NCBI RefSeq assembly: GCF_030123365.1
Contig: NZ_CP126107.1
Span: forward strand, 1,783,501-1,847,500
Direction of reading: 5' to 3'
From: Neobacillus sp. SuZ13
GTDB lineage: Bacteria > Bacillota > Bacilli > Bacillales > Cytobacillaceae
DNA: 64,000 nt
The notes below the pieces were generated by a model. The model saw nothing but the letters and a program-made list of their open reading frames with translations. It ran no database searches and was not told the origin of the DNA. Every line of letters begins with the position of its first letter. Positions within the stretch are counted from its first letter, which is position 1. This document shows positions 10,159-21,360 of the stretch, piece after piece. The position numbers and the translations under genes are program-made.

Positions 10159-12237
10159 ATGGCAGATTTTCTTGTAATCGTTGAATCGCCGGCAAAAGCG
10201 AAAACGATTGAACGATATTTAGGAAATAAATATAAAGTAAAAGCATCAATGGGACATATTCGCGATTTGCCACGGAGCCAAATGGGGGTTAATGTAGAAA
10301 ATAGCTATGAACCAAAATATATTACGATTCGTGGAAAAGGTCCTGTTTTAAAAGATTTAAAAACAGCAGCTAAAAAAGCGAAAAAAATCTATCTCGCAGC
10401 TGACCCGGATCGTGAAGGGGAAGCAATTGCATGGCATTTAGCCCATAGTTTATCAGTGGACATTAGTTCTGATTGTCGAGTCGTTTTTAATGAAATAACA
10501 AAAGATGCGATTAAAGAGTCATTTAAACATCCACGTCCAATTAATATGGATTTGGTGGATGCCCAGCAGGCACGTAGAATTCTCGACCGGCTTGTAGGTT
10601 ATAATATCAGTCCTCTTCTTTGGAAAAAGGTGAAGAAAGGGTTAAGTGCAGGCCGAGTTCAATCTGTTGCCGTCCGTCTAATTATCGATCGGGAAAATGA
10701 AATCAAAGCCTTTGTCCCTGAAGAATATTGGACGATCGATGGCGAGTTTTTAAAAGGAAAAGACCATTTCAGTGCCCAATATTTTTCATTAGCTGGCAAA
10801 GAAAAATTTGAACTTAAATCAGAACAAGATGTCCAAAGTATCCTAAGCCAAATGGATGATAATAAGTTTAAAGTCATGTCAGTTACAAAAAAGGAACGAA
10901 AAAGAAACCCTGCACCACCTTTTATTACTTCATCCTTACAACAAGAGGCAGCCAGGAAACTAAATTTTCGAGCTAAGAAAACGATGATGCTTGCACAGCA
11001 GTTATATGAAGGAATTGAGCTTGGAAAAGAAGGAACGGTTGGTCTGATTACATATATGAGAACGGATTCAACACGGATTTCAGAAGTGGCACAAACCGAG
11101 GCTGCTAGCTACATCCGCTCAGAGTATGGAGAAGATTATTTAAAAGATGAGCAAAGAAAAGAGAAGAAACAATCGAACGCTCAAGATGCACATGAAGCGA
11201 TTCGACCGACGAGTACTTTGAGAGACCCCAATAGCTTAAAATCATTTTTATCAAGAGACCAACTACGTTTATATAAATTAATCTGGGAACGGTTTTTAGC
11301 GAGCCAAATGGCACAAGCTGTGATGGATACAATGAGCGTAGACTTACAAAATGGGAATGTCCTATTCCGAGCTAATGGTTCAAAAATAAAGTTTCCTGGA
11401 TTTATGAAACTTTATGTTGAGGGTTCAGATGACAATGTAGATGAAAAGGATAAAATGCTTCCAAATCTAGAAGTTGGGGATGAAGTGTTTAAAAAGGACA
11501 TCGAGCCGAAGCAGCACTTCACCCAGCCTCCGCCAAGGTATACGGAGGCAAGACTGGTTAAGACACTCGAAGAACTGGGAATCGGCCGTCCGTCGACATA
11601 TGCACCAACCCTCGACACAATTCAAAAGCGAGGCTATGTTGCACTCGATAATAAAAGATTTGTACCAACCGAGCTGGGTGAAATTATCGATGAGTTAATT
11701 TTAGAGTTTTTCCCAGATATTCTGGATGTCGAATTTACAGCAAAAATGGAACAGGGGTTGGATAATATCGAAGATGGTAAGGTCCCTTGGGTCAATATTA
11801 TCGATGAGTTTTATCAAGATTTTGAAATTCATTTAAAAAAAGCTGAAGAAGAAATGCAATCTGTTGAAATCAAAGACGAGCCTGCAGGGGAAGATTGTGA
11901 GAACTGTGGTAACCCAATGGTCTTTAAAATGGGCCGATATGGGAAATTTATGGCTTGCAGTAATTTTCCTGATTGCCGGAATACAAAACCAATTGTCAAA
12001 GAAATCGGAGTAACTTGCCCGAATTGTAAAGAAGGACAAATCATTGAGCGTAAAAGCAAGAAAAAGAGATTATTTTACGGTTGCACCAAATACCCTGAAT
12101 GTGAATTTATCTCCTGGGATAAACCACTGCCAAGGGAATGCCCTAAATGTGAAGGCATGCTAGTTGAAAAGAAATTAAAAAAAGGCGTGCAAGTTCAATG
12201 TGTTAGTTGTGATTACAAAGAGGAACCGCAAAACTAA
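10159..12237 (+). CDS. topA: DNA topoisomerase I
   Basis: Type IA topoisomerase that relaxes negative supercoils. The 692-residue protein begins with the TOPRIM domain ([32 protein letters not shown]), followed by the strand-passage domains with the active Tyr299 in [11 protein letters not shown]. The C-terminus has three tetracysteine zinc-finger motifs (from about residue 575: CENCGNPM with CSNFPDC; CPNCKEG with [14 protein letters not shown] with CVSC). The length equals the B. subtilis enzyme. A clear terminator follows. Confidence 0.97.
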   Translation: MADFLVIVESPAKAKTIERYLGNKYKVKASMGHIRDLPRSQMGVNVENSYEPKYITIRGKGPVLKDLKTAAKKAKKIYLAADPDREGEAIAWHLAHSLSVDISSDCRVVFNEITKDAIKESFKHPRPINMDLVDAQQARRILDRLVGYNISPLLWKKVKKGLSAGRVQSVAVRLIIDRENEIKAFVPEEYWTIDGEFLKGKDHFSAQYFSLAGKEKFELKSEQDVQSILSQMDDNKFKVMSVTKKERKRNPAPPFITSSLQQEAARKLNFRAKKTMMLAQQLYEGIELGKEGTVGLITYMRTDSTRISEVAQTEAASYIRSEYGEDYLKDEQRKEKKQSNAQDAHEAIRPTSTLRDPNSLKSFLSRDQLRLYKLIWERFLASQMAQAVMDTMSVDLQNGNVLFRANGSKIKFPGFMKLYVEGSDDNVDEKDKMLPNLEVGDEVFKKDIEPKQHFTQPPPRYTEARLVKTLEELGIGRPSTYAPTLDTIQKRGYVALDNKRFVPTELGEIIDELILEFFPDILDVEFTAKMEQGLDNIEDGKVPWVNIIDEFYQDFEIHLKKAEEEMQSVEIKDEPAGEDCENCGNPMVFKMGRYGKFMACSNFPDCRNTKPIVKEIGVTCPNCKEGQIIERKSKKKRLFYGCTKYPECEFISWDKPLPRECPKCEGMLVEKKLKKGVQVQCVSCDYKEEPQN

Positions 12238-12242
12238 GGGGG

Positions 12243-12267
12243 AGAGTGGACAAAGTCCACTCTTTTC
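12243..12267 (+). terminator. Terminator after topA
   Basis: Perfect 9-bp stem (12243-12251 with 12255-12263), AAA loop, then TTTT. Confidence 0.75.
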
Positions 12268-12434
12268 ATTTTGTTATTATCATAATTAAAAATATTTCCA
12301 AGTTGCTTAAAACTTTTTTCTTTTTCATTCGTATAGTACAATGCAAGTTGGACTTAATTGTGGGAAAGGTAATGATAGGTATGTGAACTTAACCACATTT
12401 ACATAAACCAAGATTAATATTAGGAGGATAATAA

Positions 12435-13742
12435 ATGAACGATGGAACGATAAATGTAATCGGGGCTGGCCTTGCAGGTAGTGAAGCAGCATGGCAAATT
12501 GCAAAACGCGGGGGAAAAGTAAGACTATATGAGATGAGACCAGTTAGGCAAACTCCTGCACACCATACTGATAAATTTGCAGAATTAGTTTGCAGTAATT
12601 CTTTACGTGCTAATACATTAACAAATGCAGTAGGCGTATTAAAAGAAGAAATGAGAAAGCTTGATTCCGTCATCATCGCAGCTGCAGATGCTTGTTCTGT
12701 ACCTGCTGGGGGTGCGCTAGCAGTCGATCGCCATGAATTTGCAGCAAAAGTAACTGAAATGGTAAAAAATCATGAAAATGTGACGGTGGTAAATGAAGAA
12801 GTAACGGAAATTCCTGAGGGTATAACAGTTATTGCCACAGGACCGTTAACAAGTCCGGATCTTTCTGAAAAACTTAAGGGGCTGACAGGCGAGGAATATC
12901 TTTATTTCTACGATGCCGCTGCACCAATACTTGAAAAAGATAGTATTGATATGGAAAAAGTTTATTTAAAATCCCGTTATGATAAAGGGGAAGCAGCTTA
13001 CTTGAACTGTCCAATGTCCGAAGAAGAATTTAACCGTTTTTATGAGGCGCTAATCTCAGCTGAAACAGTTCCTGTAAAAGAATTTGAAAAGGAAGTTTTT
13101 TTTGAAGGGTGTATGCCGATTGAAGTAATGGCGTCTCGAGGAAAGAAAACGATGTTATTTGGTCCATTAAAACCTGTAGGATTAGAAGACCCAAAAACAG
13201 GGAAAAGGCCTTTTGCGGTAGTTCAGCTTCGTCAAGATGATGCGGCAGGAACACTTTTTAATATTGTCGGTTTTCAGACACATTTAAAGTGGGGGGCGCA
13301 AAAGGAAGTTATTCAATTAATTCCTGGATTAGAAAATGCGGAAATAATCCGTTATGGTGTGATGCATCGTAATACGTTTATTAATTCTCCAAAGGTCTTA
13401 AAAGCCACTTATCAATTCCGCAACCGGGAAGATTTATTCTTTGCTGGTCAAATGACAGGGGTAGAAGGATATGTCGAATCGGCTGCAAGCGGGTTAATTG
13501 CTGGAATAAATGCCGCACGTTTAAGCCAAGGTTTGGACCCACTTGAATTTCCTGCTGAAACAGCGATCGGAAGCATGGCACATTATATTACGACAACCAA
13601 CGCAAAGAATTTCCAGCCAATGAATGCAAACTTTGGTTTATTTCCCGAACTGCCGGTAAGAATTAAAGGAAAGCAAGAGCGTAATTTACAGCACGCAAAT
13701 AGAGCGCTGGAAACAATTCAGAACTTTGTGAAAGTTTTGTAA
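12435..13742 (+). CDS. trmFO: tRNA uridine-54 C5-methyltransferase TrmFO (folate/FAD)
   Basis: Forms ribothymidine at position 54 of the tRNA T-loop using methylenetetrahydrofolate and FADH2. The 435-residue protein has the N-terminal FAD-binding motif [20 protein letters not shown], the conserved cysteine in [12 protein letters not shown], and a C-terminal FAD contact at [16 protein letters not shown]. The ATG at 12435 follows AGGAGG. In B. subtilis the next gene is xerC (codV); here the next gene is hslV, with 184 non-coding bases between. Confidence 0.96.
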   Translation: MNDGTINVIGAGLAGSEAAWQIAKRGGKVRLYEMRPVRQTPAHHTDKFAELVCSNSLRANTLTNAVGVLKEEMRKLDSVIIAAADACSVPAGGALAVDRHEFAAKVTEMVKNHENVTVVNEEVTEIPEGITVIATGPLTSPDLSEKLKGLTGEEYLYFYDAAAPILEKDSIDMEKVYLKSRYDKGEAAYLNCPMSEEEFNRFYEALISAETVPVKEFEKEVFFEGCMPIEVMASRGKKTMLFGPLKPVGLEDPKTGKRPFAVVQLRQDDAAGTLFNIVGFQTHLKWGAQKEVIQLIPGLENAEIIRYGVMHRNTFINSPKVLKATYQFRNREDLFFAGQMTGVEGYVESAASGLIAGINAARLSQGLDPLEFPAETAIGSMAHYITTTNAKNFQPMNANFGLFPELPVRIKGKQERNLQHANRALETIQNFVKVL

Positions 13743-13926
13743 AGTTTATTGCAAGGGAATTAGAAGTATGTTACGATTTAGTAGCCCTTGCGAGAAGAAT
13801 ATTATGACAAATGTGAATATTTTCTTAAAGTTAATTATAGAGTATTTACAAATTGGAATTTCACATGTTACATAATTATCTATGCGAAAATGTAATCGAA
13901 ATCACTCCAAAAGGAGGTTCATTTTT

Positions 13927-14469
13927 ATGAACCAATTTCATGCGACAACGATATTTGCAATCCATCATAATGGTGAATATTCAATGTCAGGTGATGGACA
14001 AGTGACATTTGGTAATGCGGTAGTGATGAAACACACAGCAAGAAAAGTTAGAAAGATATTTAATGGAAAAGTACTTGCTGGTTTTGCCGGATCTGTTGCA
14101 GATGCATTTACCCTTTTTGAATTATTTGAGGGAAAATTAGAAGAATTTAACGGAAACCTTCAAAGAGCTGCGGTAGAGCTTGCCAAAGAGTGGAGAAGCG
14201 ATAAAGTGCTCAGAAAGCTTGAAGCAATGCTCATTGTTATGAATCGTGAATATTTACTGCTTGTATCAGGAACTGGAGAAGTAATCGAACCTGATGATGG
14301 AATTCTTGCGATTGGCTCTGGCGGTAATTATGCGTTATCCGCGGGACGTGCGCTAAAGAAATATGCGGGAGACCACTTATCTGCAAAGGAAATAGCGAAA
14401 GCTTCTTTAGAAATAGCAGCGGAAATATGTGTGTACACGAACCATAACATTATTGTGGAAGAGCTATAA
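13927..14469 (+). CDS. hslV: HslV/ClpQ (CodW-like) peptidase subunit
   Basis: Peptidase of the proteasome-like HslVU (ClpQY) ATP-dependent protease. The 180-residue protein matches B. subtilis ClpQ along its length ([51 protein letters not shown]). The ATG at 13927 has AAAGGAGG at 13911-13918; an in-frame ATG at 13882 has no such site. It begins [10 protein letters not shown], so the residue after the initiator Met is Asn. The N-terminal serine described as nucleophile of B. subtilis CodW is missing; Thr7 and Thr8 align with the threonine start of classical HslV. hslU follows after 18 bases. Confidence 0.95.
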   Translation: MNQFHATTIFAIHHNGEYSMSGDGQVTFGNAVVMKHTARKVRKIFNGKVLAGFAGSVADAFTLFELFEGKLEEFNGNLQRAAVELAKEWRSDKVLRKLEAMLIVMNREYLLLVSGTGEVIEPDDGILAIGSGGNYALSAGRALKKYAGDHLSAKEIAKASLEIAAEICVYTNHNIIVEEL

Positions 14470-14487
14470 CGGAAGGAGACGTATATT

Positions 14488-15891
14488 ATGGGAAGAACCA
14501 CTAATTTAACCCCTCGTCAAATAGTTGAAAAACTTGATCAATATATCATTGGACAAAAGGATGCTAAGAAAGCAGTGGCTGTTGCCCTTAGAAATCGATT
14601 CAGAAGAGGATTGTTAAATGAAAAACTTAGGGATGAAATTATCCCTAAAAATATTTTGATGATCGGGCCAACTGGCGTGGGGAAAACGGAAATTGCCAGA
14701 AGGATTGCTAAAATAGTTGGTGCTCCTTTTATCAAAGTGGAAGCTACCAAGTTTACTGAAGTGGGCTATGTCGGGCGAGATGTTGAATCCATGGTTAGGG
14801 ATCTTGCTGAAACCTCTGTACGTCTAGTGAAAGAGGAACGAATGCAAAGTGTGAAGGAACGGGCTGAAGAGAATGCAAACAACCGACTTGTCGATTTACT
14901 AGTTCCATCCGCTAAAAAGGCAAATAACTTTAAAAATCCACTAGAGATGCTTTTTGGCGGCGGCAATCCATCAACTGAAACAGAAACTCAGCAAGAAGAT
15001 TATTCGATCACAGAAAAACGGAAAATTGTCAAAGAAAAATTGGCACTAGGGCAGCTTGAGGAAGAAATCGTTACAGTCGAGGTAGAAGAGCAAACACCAT
15101 CAATGTTTGATATGCTTCAAGGCTCAGGAATTGAACAAATGGGGATGAATATGCAAGATGCCCTAAGCAGCTTTATGCCAAAAAAACGCAAAAAGCGCAA
15201 ATTGACTGTTCGTGAAGCTAGAAAAGTGTTAACTAGTGAAGAAGCTTCTAAGCTGATTGACATGGATGAAGTATCGTCAGAAGCAATCTACCGAGCTGAA
15301 CAAAATGGAATTATTTTTATTGATGAGATTGATAAAATTGCTAGCAAGAACTCTGGAGGTTCTTCAGCGGATGTATCAAGAGAAGGTGTCCAACGTGACA
15401 TTTTACCTGTTGTTGAAGGTTCAACAGTGGTAACAAAATATGGGTCAGTGAAAACGGATCATGTGTTATTTATTGCAGCCGGCGCGTTTCACATGGCCAA
15501 ACCTTCAGATCTAATTCCGGAACTTCAAGGACGCTTCCCAATTCGGGTTGAATTAACGAAGCTGACTGTGGAAGATTTTTTCAGGATCTTAATCGAGCCG
15601 GATAATGCACTAATTAAGCAATATCAAGCATTATTGGAAACTGAAGGTATACAAATTGAATTTTCTGACGATGCTATTCGTAGAATTGCTGAAGTTGCAT
15701 ATGAAGTGAATCAAAATACAGATAATATTGGTGCAAGACGTCTTCATACCATACTAGAAAAGCTTTTAGAAGATTTATCTTTTGAGGCACCAGATATTTC
15801 TATGGAGAAGGTTACCATTACACCACAGTATGTAGATGATAAACTCGGTGCTATTTCGAAAAACAAAGATTTAAGTCAGTTTATCCTGTAA
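14488..15891 (+). CDS. hslU: HslU/ClpY ATPase subunit
   Basis: AAA+ unfoldase that feeds substrates to HslV. The 467-residue protein has Walker A GPTGVGKT at residues 60-67, Walker [13 protein letters not shown] near residue 275, the intermediate I-domain between about 110 and 240, and the C-terminal sensor-2 region [12 protein letters not shown]. The C-terminus QFIL fits the tail that docks in HslV. It forms one unit with hslV and probably codY, the B. subtilis cod arrangement without xerC. Confidence 0.97.
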   Translation: MGRTTNLTPRQIVEKLDQYIIGQKDAKKAVAVALRNRFRRGLLNEKLRDEIIPKNILMIGPTGVGKTEIARRIAKIVGAPFIKVEATKFTEVGYVGRDVESMVRDLAETSVRLVKEERMQSVKERAEENANNRLVDLLVPSAKKANNFKNPLEMLFGGGNPSTETETQQEDYSITEKRKIVKEKLALGQLEEEIVTVEVEEQTPSMFDMLQGSGIEQMGMNMQDALSSFMPKKRKKRKLTVREARKVLTSEEASKLIDMDEVSSEAIYRAEQNGIIFIDEIDKIASKNSGGSSADVSREGVQRDILPVVEGSTVVTKYGSVKTDHVLFIAAGAFHMAKPSDLIPELQGRFPIRVELTKLTVEDFFRILIEPDNALIKQYQALLETEGIQIEFSDDAIRRIAEVAYEVNQNTDNIGARRLHTILEKLLEDLSFEAPDISMEKVTITPQYVDDKLGAISKNKDLSQFIL

Positions 15892-16009
15892 AAGTGAACA
15901 TCTCAATTTCCATTTGGAAGCAATGTTCATTTATTAAATACCTAAAATGTAGAAATTATGCTTGATTAAAATTTAATAATGGTTGTAGTTACTTAGGAGG
16001 AAGAAACAG

Positions 16010-16789
16010 ATGGATTTACTTACAAAAACTAGAAGGATTAACGTATTATTGCAAAAGGCAGCTGGAAAACCAGTTAATTTTAAGGAAATGTCCGAAACAT
16101 TGAGTGAAACAATTGAAGCAAATGTGTATATTGTCAGCCGTCGCGGAAAACTTCTTGGCTTTTCAATTTATCAGCAAATTGAAAACGAAAGAATGAAAAA
16201 GATGTTTGAGGATCGTCAATTTCCTGAAGAATATACTAAAGGTTTATTTAATATTCAAGAAACATCTTCAAACCTTGATATTGAAAGCCAATACACTGCT
16301 TTTCCAGTGGAAAACAGAGACTTATTCCGTACAGGTTTAACAACAATTGTGCCAATTATTGGTGGTGGGGAGCGTCTTGGAACACTCATCCTAGCAAGAT
16401 TAGAAGCAAAATTCCATGATGAAGATTTAATCCTCGCAGAATATGGTGCAACAGTTGTAGGTATGGAAATCCTTCGTGAAAAGTCAGAAGAAATTGAAGA
16501 AGAAGCAAGAAGTAAAGCTGTTGTTCAAATGGCAATTAGTTCATTATCATATAGTGAGCTGGAAGCGATTGAGCATATTTTTGAAGAGCTTAATGGCCGT
16601 GAAGGGTTATTAGTTGCATCTAAGATTGCAGACCGTGTTGGAATTACCCGTTCAGTTATCGTTAACGCTTTAAGAAAGCTTGAGAGTGCTGGGGTAATTG
16701 AATCTCGTTCACTTGGTATGAAAGGAACATATATCAAAGTCTTAAATGATAAGTTCTTGATTGAATTAGATAAACTAAGAGCAAATTAA
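16010..16789 (+). CDS. codY: Global transcriptional regulator CodY
   Basis: Senses branched-chain amino acids and GTP and represses stationary-phase, amino acid and transport genes. The 259-residue protein has the N-terminal GAF ligand-binding domain (to about residue 155) and a C-terminal winged helix with the DNA-reading helix near residues 203-222 ([20 protein letters not shown]). It follows hslU by 118 bases with its own AGGAGG. A strong terminator follows. In B. subtilis the large fla/che operon begins right after; here none is present and a repeat lies in its place. Confidence 0.97.
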   Translation: MDLLTKTRRINVLLQKAAGKPVNFKEMSETLSETIEANVYIVSRRGKLLGFSIYQQIENERMKKMFEDRQFPEEYTKGLFNIQETSSNLDIESQYTAFPVENRDLFRTGLTTIVPIIGGGERLGTLILARLEAKFHDEDLILAEYGATVVGMEILREKSEEIEEEARSKAVVQMAISSLSYSELEAIEHIFEELNGREGLLVASKIADRVGITRSVIVNALRKLESAGVIESRSLGMKGTYIKVLNDKFLIELDKLRAN

Positions 16790-16797
16790 TTAAACCA

Positions 16798-16831
16798 TTC
16801 CCTAGCCTCGCTAGGGATTTTGTTTTTTTTA
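16798..16831 (+). terminator. Terminator after codY
   Basis: Perfect 8-bp stem (16799-16806 with 16810-16817), CTC loop, then a long T tract. Confidence 0.88.
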
Positions 16832-16836
16832 GTAAT

Positions 16837-17022
16837 GTTAGAGCTCATTCATTATTTTGGCACCCTGTTGATTGGAGTGGAAGGTGCGAAGACTCCTGCG
16901 GGAGGACGGGGCAGGGGAGACCCCACAGGTGCGTAGCACCGAGGAGGCTCCCCGGACCGCCCGCGGAAAGCGAAGCACCTGGAACGGAAATCGACAGGCA
17001 AGTTAAATAGAACCTTTTTATA
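16837..17022 (+). repeat. GC-rich palindromic intergenic repeat, family A (copy 1)
   Basis: An element of about 186 bp, much richer in G+C than its surroundings. It holds complementary arms (GCGGGAGGACGGGGCAGGGGA near 16899 against TCCCCGGACCGCCCGC near 16948; AGGTGCG near 16881 against GCACCT near 16975) and degenerate terminal inverted repeats. A second copy lies at 24660-24985. ORFs that cross it are artefacts of its composition. It occupies the codY-rpsB junction. Confidence 0.8.
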
Positions 17023-17032
17023 AAAGTAATGC

Positions 17033-17061
17033 TTGATTGTTATTATCACATATGCTATATT
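17033..17061 (+). promoter_or_regulatory. Sigma-A promoter for rpsB-tsf
   Basis: TTGATT at 17033-17038, 17-base spacer, TATATT at 17056-17061 with an extended TG at 17053-17054. It starts right after repeat A and gives a leader of about 110 bases. Confidence 0.6.
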
Positions 17062-17092
17062 ATTTTACGGTGTTAATACACACGCTTATTGA

Positions 17093-17132
17093 TTTAAACA
17101 GATGGTGCTGTTCATAACAGTTTCTGTTTAAA
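17093..17132 (+). promoter_or_regulatory. Leader hairpin upstream of rpsB
   Basis: Two nested stems: a perfect 10-bp outer stem (17093-17102 with 17123-17132) and a 5-bp inner stem (17108-17112 with 17116-17120). They lie inside the rpsB leader, 45 bases before the start codon. No T tract follows, so it is not a terminator; a role in autogenous control by S2 is conceivable but untested. Confidence 0.5.
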
Positions 17133-17164
17133 AATGAAGTGAGCGGAGGACAACAAACCATTAG

Positions 17165-17881
<717 letters not shown>

Positions 17882-17897
17882 TTTAAGTGATTAAATG

Positions 17898-17936
17898 AAA
17901 AGGTGATAAGAGGGAGACCCTTTATCACCTTTTTTT
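17898..17936 (+). terminator. Terminator between rpsB and tsf
   Basis: Stem AGGTGATAA (17901-17909) with TTATCACCT (17922-17930), then seven T. Probably lets rpsB be made in excess of tsf. Confidence 0.8.
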
Positions 17937-18021
17937 AAGAAGGTTTTTTTAAGAAAGTTTTATATTAGCTGTCATTGGCTAAGATATGGATACATAGAAA
18001 AATAAAGGAGGAATTTACATT

Positions 18022-18903
18022 ATGGCAATTACTGCTCAAATGGTAAAAGAATTACGTGAAAAAACTGGTGCAGGTATGTTGGATTGTAAAAAAGCATTAA
18101 CTGAAACTGATGGTGATATGGACAAAGCAATTGACTTCTTACGTGAAAAAGGAATTGCATCTGCGGCTAAAAAAGGTGACCGTATCGCTGCAGAAGGGTT
18201 AACATATGTAGTTACTGAAGGAAACAACGCAGTGATCCTAGAAGTAAACTCTGAAACTGATTTCGTAGCGAAAAACGAAGCGTTCCAAGCACTTGTAAAA
18301 GAATTAGCTGCACACCTTCTAAAAAACAACCCAGCATCTGTTGAAGAAGCATCTGCTCAAACAATGGAAAATGGCGCTACTGTTGCAGACCATATCAATG
18401 CTGCGATTGCTAAGATTGGTGAAAAATTAACACTTCGCCGCTTTACAGTGTTATCAAAAACTGACAACGATGCATTTGGTGCTTACATTCATATGGGTGG
18501 ACGTATTTCTGTGTTATCTGTTCTTGAAGGTACTACAGATGCAGACGCTGCAAAAGATGTTTCAATGCATATCGCTGCACTTAAGCCAAAATATGTTTCT
18601 CGTGACCAAGTTTCACAAGACGAAGTTGAGCATGAGCGTCAAGTATTAACTCAACAAGCTCTAAACGAAGGCAAGCCTGAAAAGATCGTTGAAAAAATGG
18701 TTGAAGGCCGCCTTGGAAAATATTTTGAAGATGTTTGTGTTCTTGACCAAACTTTTGTTAAAAACCCTGATCAAAAAGTACGTCAATTCGTTGAATCTAA
18801 AGGTGCTACAATCCGTGAATTCGTTCGTTACGAAGTAGGAGAAGGCATTGAAAAACGTGAAGATAACTTTGCAGAAGAAGTAATGAATCAAATTAAAAAA
18901 TAA
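18022..18903 (+). CDS. tsf: Elongation factor Ts
   Basis: Nucleotide-exchange factor for EF-Tu. The 293-residue protein starts with the UBA-like domain ([20 protein letters not shown]) and shows the EF-Tu contact [10 protein letters not shown] near residue 80. The C-terminal region ends in a Lys-rich helix. AAAGGAGG precedes the ATG at 18022. Codon use and T/A richness match rpsB, as expected for a highly expressed gene. Confidence 0.97.
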   Translation: MAITAQMVKELREKTGAGMLDCKKALTETDGDMDKAIDFLREKGIASAAKKGDRIAAEGLTYVVTEGNNAVILEVNSETDFVAKNEAFQALVKELAAHLLKNNPASVEEASAQTMENGATVADHINAAIAKIGEKLTLRRFTVLSKTDNDAFGAYIHMGGRISVLSVLEGTTDADAAKDVSMHIAALKPKYVSRDQVSQDEVEHERQVLTQQALNEGKPEKIVEKMVEGRLGKYFEDVCVLDQTFVKNPDQKVRQFVESKGATIREFVRYEVGEGIEKREDNFAEEVMNQIKK

Positions 18904-18953
18904 TCGGCAATATTCTCGAACATAAGGGAATATTACGAAATAGCTATTAAATA

Positions 18954-18978
18954 GGGGACACTATGTGTTCCCTTTTTT
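18954..18978 (+). terminator. Terminator after tsf
   Basis: 8-bp stem with one G-U pair (18954-18961 with 18965-18972), TAT loop, then six T. Confidence 0.8.
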
Positions 18979-19009
18979 AAGAAGAAATAAATACATATTG
19001 GAGGTTAAT

Positions 19010-19735
19010 ATGAGCGGTCCTAAGTACAAACGGGTAGTTTTAAAGTTGAGCGGTGAAGCACTAGCTGGTGATGAAAGCTTTGGTATTAAACCTTCAGTAA
19101 TCAAATCGATTGCTATTCAAGTGAAAGAAATAGCGGAACTTGGTGTAGAAGTTGCTGTCGTTGTTGGCGGTGGTAACATTTGGCGTGGTAAAATAGGTAG
19201 TGAGATGGGAATGGACCGGGCAACAGCTGATTATATGGGGATGCTTGCAACTGTAATGAATTCTTTAGCGCTACAAGATAGCTTGGAGCACTTGGGGATT
19301 GAATCAAGGGTGCAAACATCAATTGAAATGCGCCAAGTGGCAGAACCTTATATTAGACGCCGTGCGATTAGGCACTTAGAAAAAAAACGGGTGATTATTT
19401 TTGCGGCTGGTACAGGGAATCCATATTTCTCTACTGATACAACTGCAGCACTCCGAGCAGCGGAAATTGATGCTGAAGTGATTTTGATGGCAAAAAATAA
19501 TGTCGATGGAGTTTACTCTGCTGACCCTCGTTTAGATGCCAACGCAATCAAATATGAAGATCTGTCTTTCCTTGATGTGCTTAAAGAAGGATTAGCAGTT
19601 ATGGACTCAACTGCATCTTCATTATGTATGGACAATGATATACCATTAATTGTTTTCTCAATTATGGAGCAGGGCAATATTAAACGAGCCGTTATGGGTG
19701 AAAAGATAGGAACAATTGTTAGGGGGAAAAATTAA
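19010..19735 (+). CDS. pyrH: UMP kinase
   Basis: Phosphorylates UMP to UDP in pyrimidine nucleotide synthesis; the bacterial enzyme belongs to the amino acid kinase fold. The 241-residue protein has KLSGEALAG near residue 11, [11 protein letters not shown] near residue 48, and the nucleotide-site [15 protein letters not shown] near residue 160. The ATG at 19010 has TTGGAGG just upstream; a longer in-frame ORF from 18965 overlaps the tsf terminator and is not used. The stop overlaps the frr start by one base. Confidence 0.96.
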   Translation: MSGPKYKRVVLKLSGEALAGDESFGIKPSVIKSIAIQVKEIAELGVEVAVVVGGGNIWRGKIGSEMGMDRATADYMGMLATVMNSLALQDSLEHLGIESRVQTSIEMRQVAEPYIRRRAIRHLEKKRVIIFAAGTGNPYFSTDTTAALRAAEIDAEVILMAKNNVDGVYSADPRLDANAIKYEDLSFLDVLKEGLAVMDSTASSLCMDNDIPLIVFSIMEQGNIKRAVMGEKIGTIVRGKN

Positions 19736-20292
19736 TGCCGAAACAGGTCATTGCTGCGACAAAAGATCGTATGACAAAAGCGATTCAGTCATATTCACGT
19801 GAACTTGCAAGTATTCGAGCTGGAAGAGCAAGTGCTTCATTATTAGATAGAATTACAATTGATTACTATGGTGCACCAACTCCTGTCAATCAAATGGCTG
19901 GAATTACCACACCTGAAGCAAGATTAATTGTGATTCAACCTTACGATAAATCTATTCTTGGTGATATTGAGAAAGCTATTCTCAAATCTGATTTAGGATT
20001 AAATCCTACTAATGACGGCACGGTAATCCGCCTTGCGATCCCACAATTGACAGAGGAGCGCCGTAAAGAACTGGTTAAGTTAGTTAAAAAGTATTCAGAA
20101 GAAGCTAAAGTAGCTATCCGTAATATCCGTCGTGACGGTAATGATGATTTGAAGAAGCTTGAGAAGAATGGGGAAATTACTGAGGATGCTCTTCGCGGTC
20201 ATTCTGATGATATTCAAAAGTTAACTGACGAATACATTAGTAAAATTGATCAAGTCACAAAAGATAAAGAAAAAGAAATTATGGAAGTATAA
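19735..20292 (+). CDS. frr: Ribosome recycling factor
   Basis: With EF-G, splits post-termination ribosomes. The 185-residue protein has the same length as B. subtilis Frr, with [15 protein letters not shown] at the N-terminus and the coiled-coil arms. The start overlaps the last base of the pyrH stop codon, so the genes are translationally coupled. A short terminator follows. Confidence 0.97.
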   Translation: MPKQVIAATKDRMTKAIQSYSRELASIRAGRASASLLDRITIDYYGAPTPVNQMAGITTPEARLIVIQPYDKSILGDIEKAILKSDLGLNPTNDGTVIRLAIPQLTEERRKELVKLVKKYSEEAKVAIRNIRRDGNDDLKKLEKNGEITEDALRGHSDDIQKLTDEYISKIDQVTKDKEKEIMEV

Positions 20293-20302
20293 TTCATTAT
20301 CG

Positions 20303-20325
20303 AACCCTCTGTTTAGGGGGTTTTT
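20303..20325 (+). terminator. Terminator after frr
   Basis: Short stem ACCCTC with GGGGGT (one G-U pair) followed by five T. Confidence 0.65.
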
Positions 20326-20441
20326 CACTATTTTATTACGTAAATAAGATCTATTGAGGGATTTTGAAAGTTGTCTGAAAATAATTCTTAATTCCTTTTA
20401 TTTTACATAAGTTAATTAATAGAGATATCTTAATGCTTTTT

Positions 20442-20450
20442 TGGTATGAT
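20442..20450 (+). promoter_or_regulatory. Possible extended -10 promoter for uppS
   Basis: TGG directly before TATGAT (20445-20450) forms a good extended -10, but no convincing -35 is seen 16-18 bases upstream. It would give a leader of about 100 bases for the uppS-cdsA-dxr-rseP unit. Confidence 0.4.
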
Positions 20451-20559
20451 AAAAACATGCTACCCCGAAATGTCCATTACATAACAACACACGCTTCAAT
20501 GGAATTGATCGATGATTTATTTTCGGAGGAAATGATTAACTAATTAGAGGAGCAATGTC

Positions 20560-21336
20560 ATGTTTAATAAAATAAGGCTTGGGAAGAACCGAAACACCCT
20601 TTCCACACTCCGAAATAAAATAGATGAAATAAAAAAATTGCCTGTTCCTGAACATGTGGCGATTATTATGGATGGAAACGGGCGTTGGGCTAAAAAACGG
20701 GCATTACCGAGGATTGCTGGTCATCACGAAGGTATGAAAGTAGTCCGTAAAACAACGAAATTAGCAAATGAACTTGGAATTAAGACGTTAACATTATATG
20801 CGTTTTCGACTGAGAATTGGAAAAGACCAAAGAATGAAGTGGAATATATAATGAGCCTTCCTGATGAGTTTTTAGGTACCTTTCTCCCCGATTTGATTGC
20901 AGAAAATGTACAGGTGAAAATGATGGGGTACAAAGATCAACTTCCTCCACATACGCTCCGTGCAATCGAAAAAGCGATTGAGGATACGAAGGATAACAAC
21001 GGGTTAGTTCTCAATTTTGCTTTAAATTACGGGAGTAGAGCGGAAATACTTGATGCCGTTAAGAAGGTCTTAAATGATAGCAAAAGTGGTAAACTAAATG
21101 AGATAGACCTAGATGATAAAGTCTTTTCTTCCTATCTAATGACTGCCAACTTTACTGACCCGGACCTATTAATACGTACGAGTGGTGAAATTCGTTTAAG
21201 TAACTTTATGCTTTGGCAGTTAGCTTACTCTGAGTTTTGGTTTACAGATGTGTTATGGCCGGATTTTAGTGAGGAACATTTACTTGAGGCAATTGAAACA
21301 TTCCAAAAACGGCAGCGTCGGTTTGGTGGTATATAG
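20560..21336 (+). CDS. uppS: Undecaprenyl diphosphate synthase
   Basis: cis-Prenyltransferase that makes the C55 lipid carrier for cell-wall synthesis from farnesyl diphosphate and isopentenyl diphosphate. The 258-residue protein shows the catalytic IIMDGNGRWAKKR near residue 36, the TLYAFSTENWKRP motif near residue 80 and the C-terminal DPDLLIRTSGEIRLSNF. It begins an operon with cdsA, dxr and rseP, so membrane, isoprenoid and wall-precursor supply are linked. GAGGAG precedes the ATG. Confidence 0.96.
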   Translation: MFNKIRLGKNRNTLSTLRNKIDEIKKLPVPEHVAIIMDGNGRWAKKRALPRIAGHHEGMKVVRKTTKLANELGIKTLTLYAFSTENWKRPKNEVEYIMSLPDEFLGTFLPDLIAENVQVKMMGYKDQLPPHTLRAIEKAIEDTKDNNGLVLNFALNYGSRAEILDAVKKVLNDSKSGKLNEIDLDDKVFSSYLMTANFTDPDLLIRTSGEIRLSNFMLWQLAYSEFWFTDVLWPDFSEEHLLEAIETFQKRQRRFGGI

Positions 21337-21360
21337 TACAACAAAGGTGTTGAAAATTAA

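Noticed and set aside
15892..15935. Hairpin after hslU as a terminator
   Set aside because: Arms TGAACAT/ATGTTCA are short with a long loop and no T tract, so hslU and codY may be cotranscribed.
16852..17049. Open frame of 65 codons on the minus strand over repeat A
   Set aside because: It results from the GC-rich repeat; no ribosome site or homology, and similar frames appear in the second copy.
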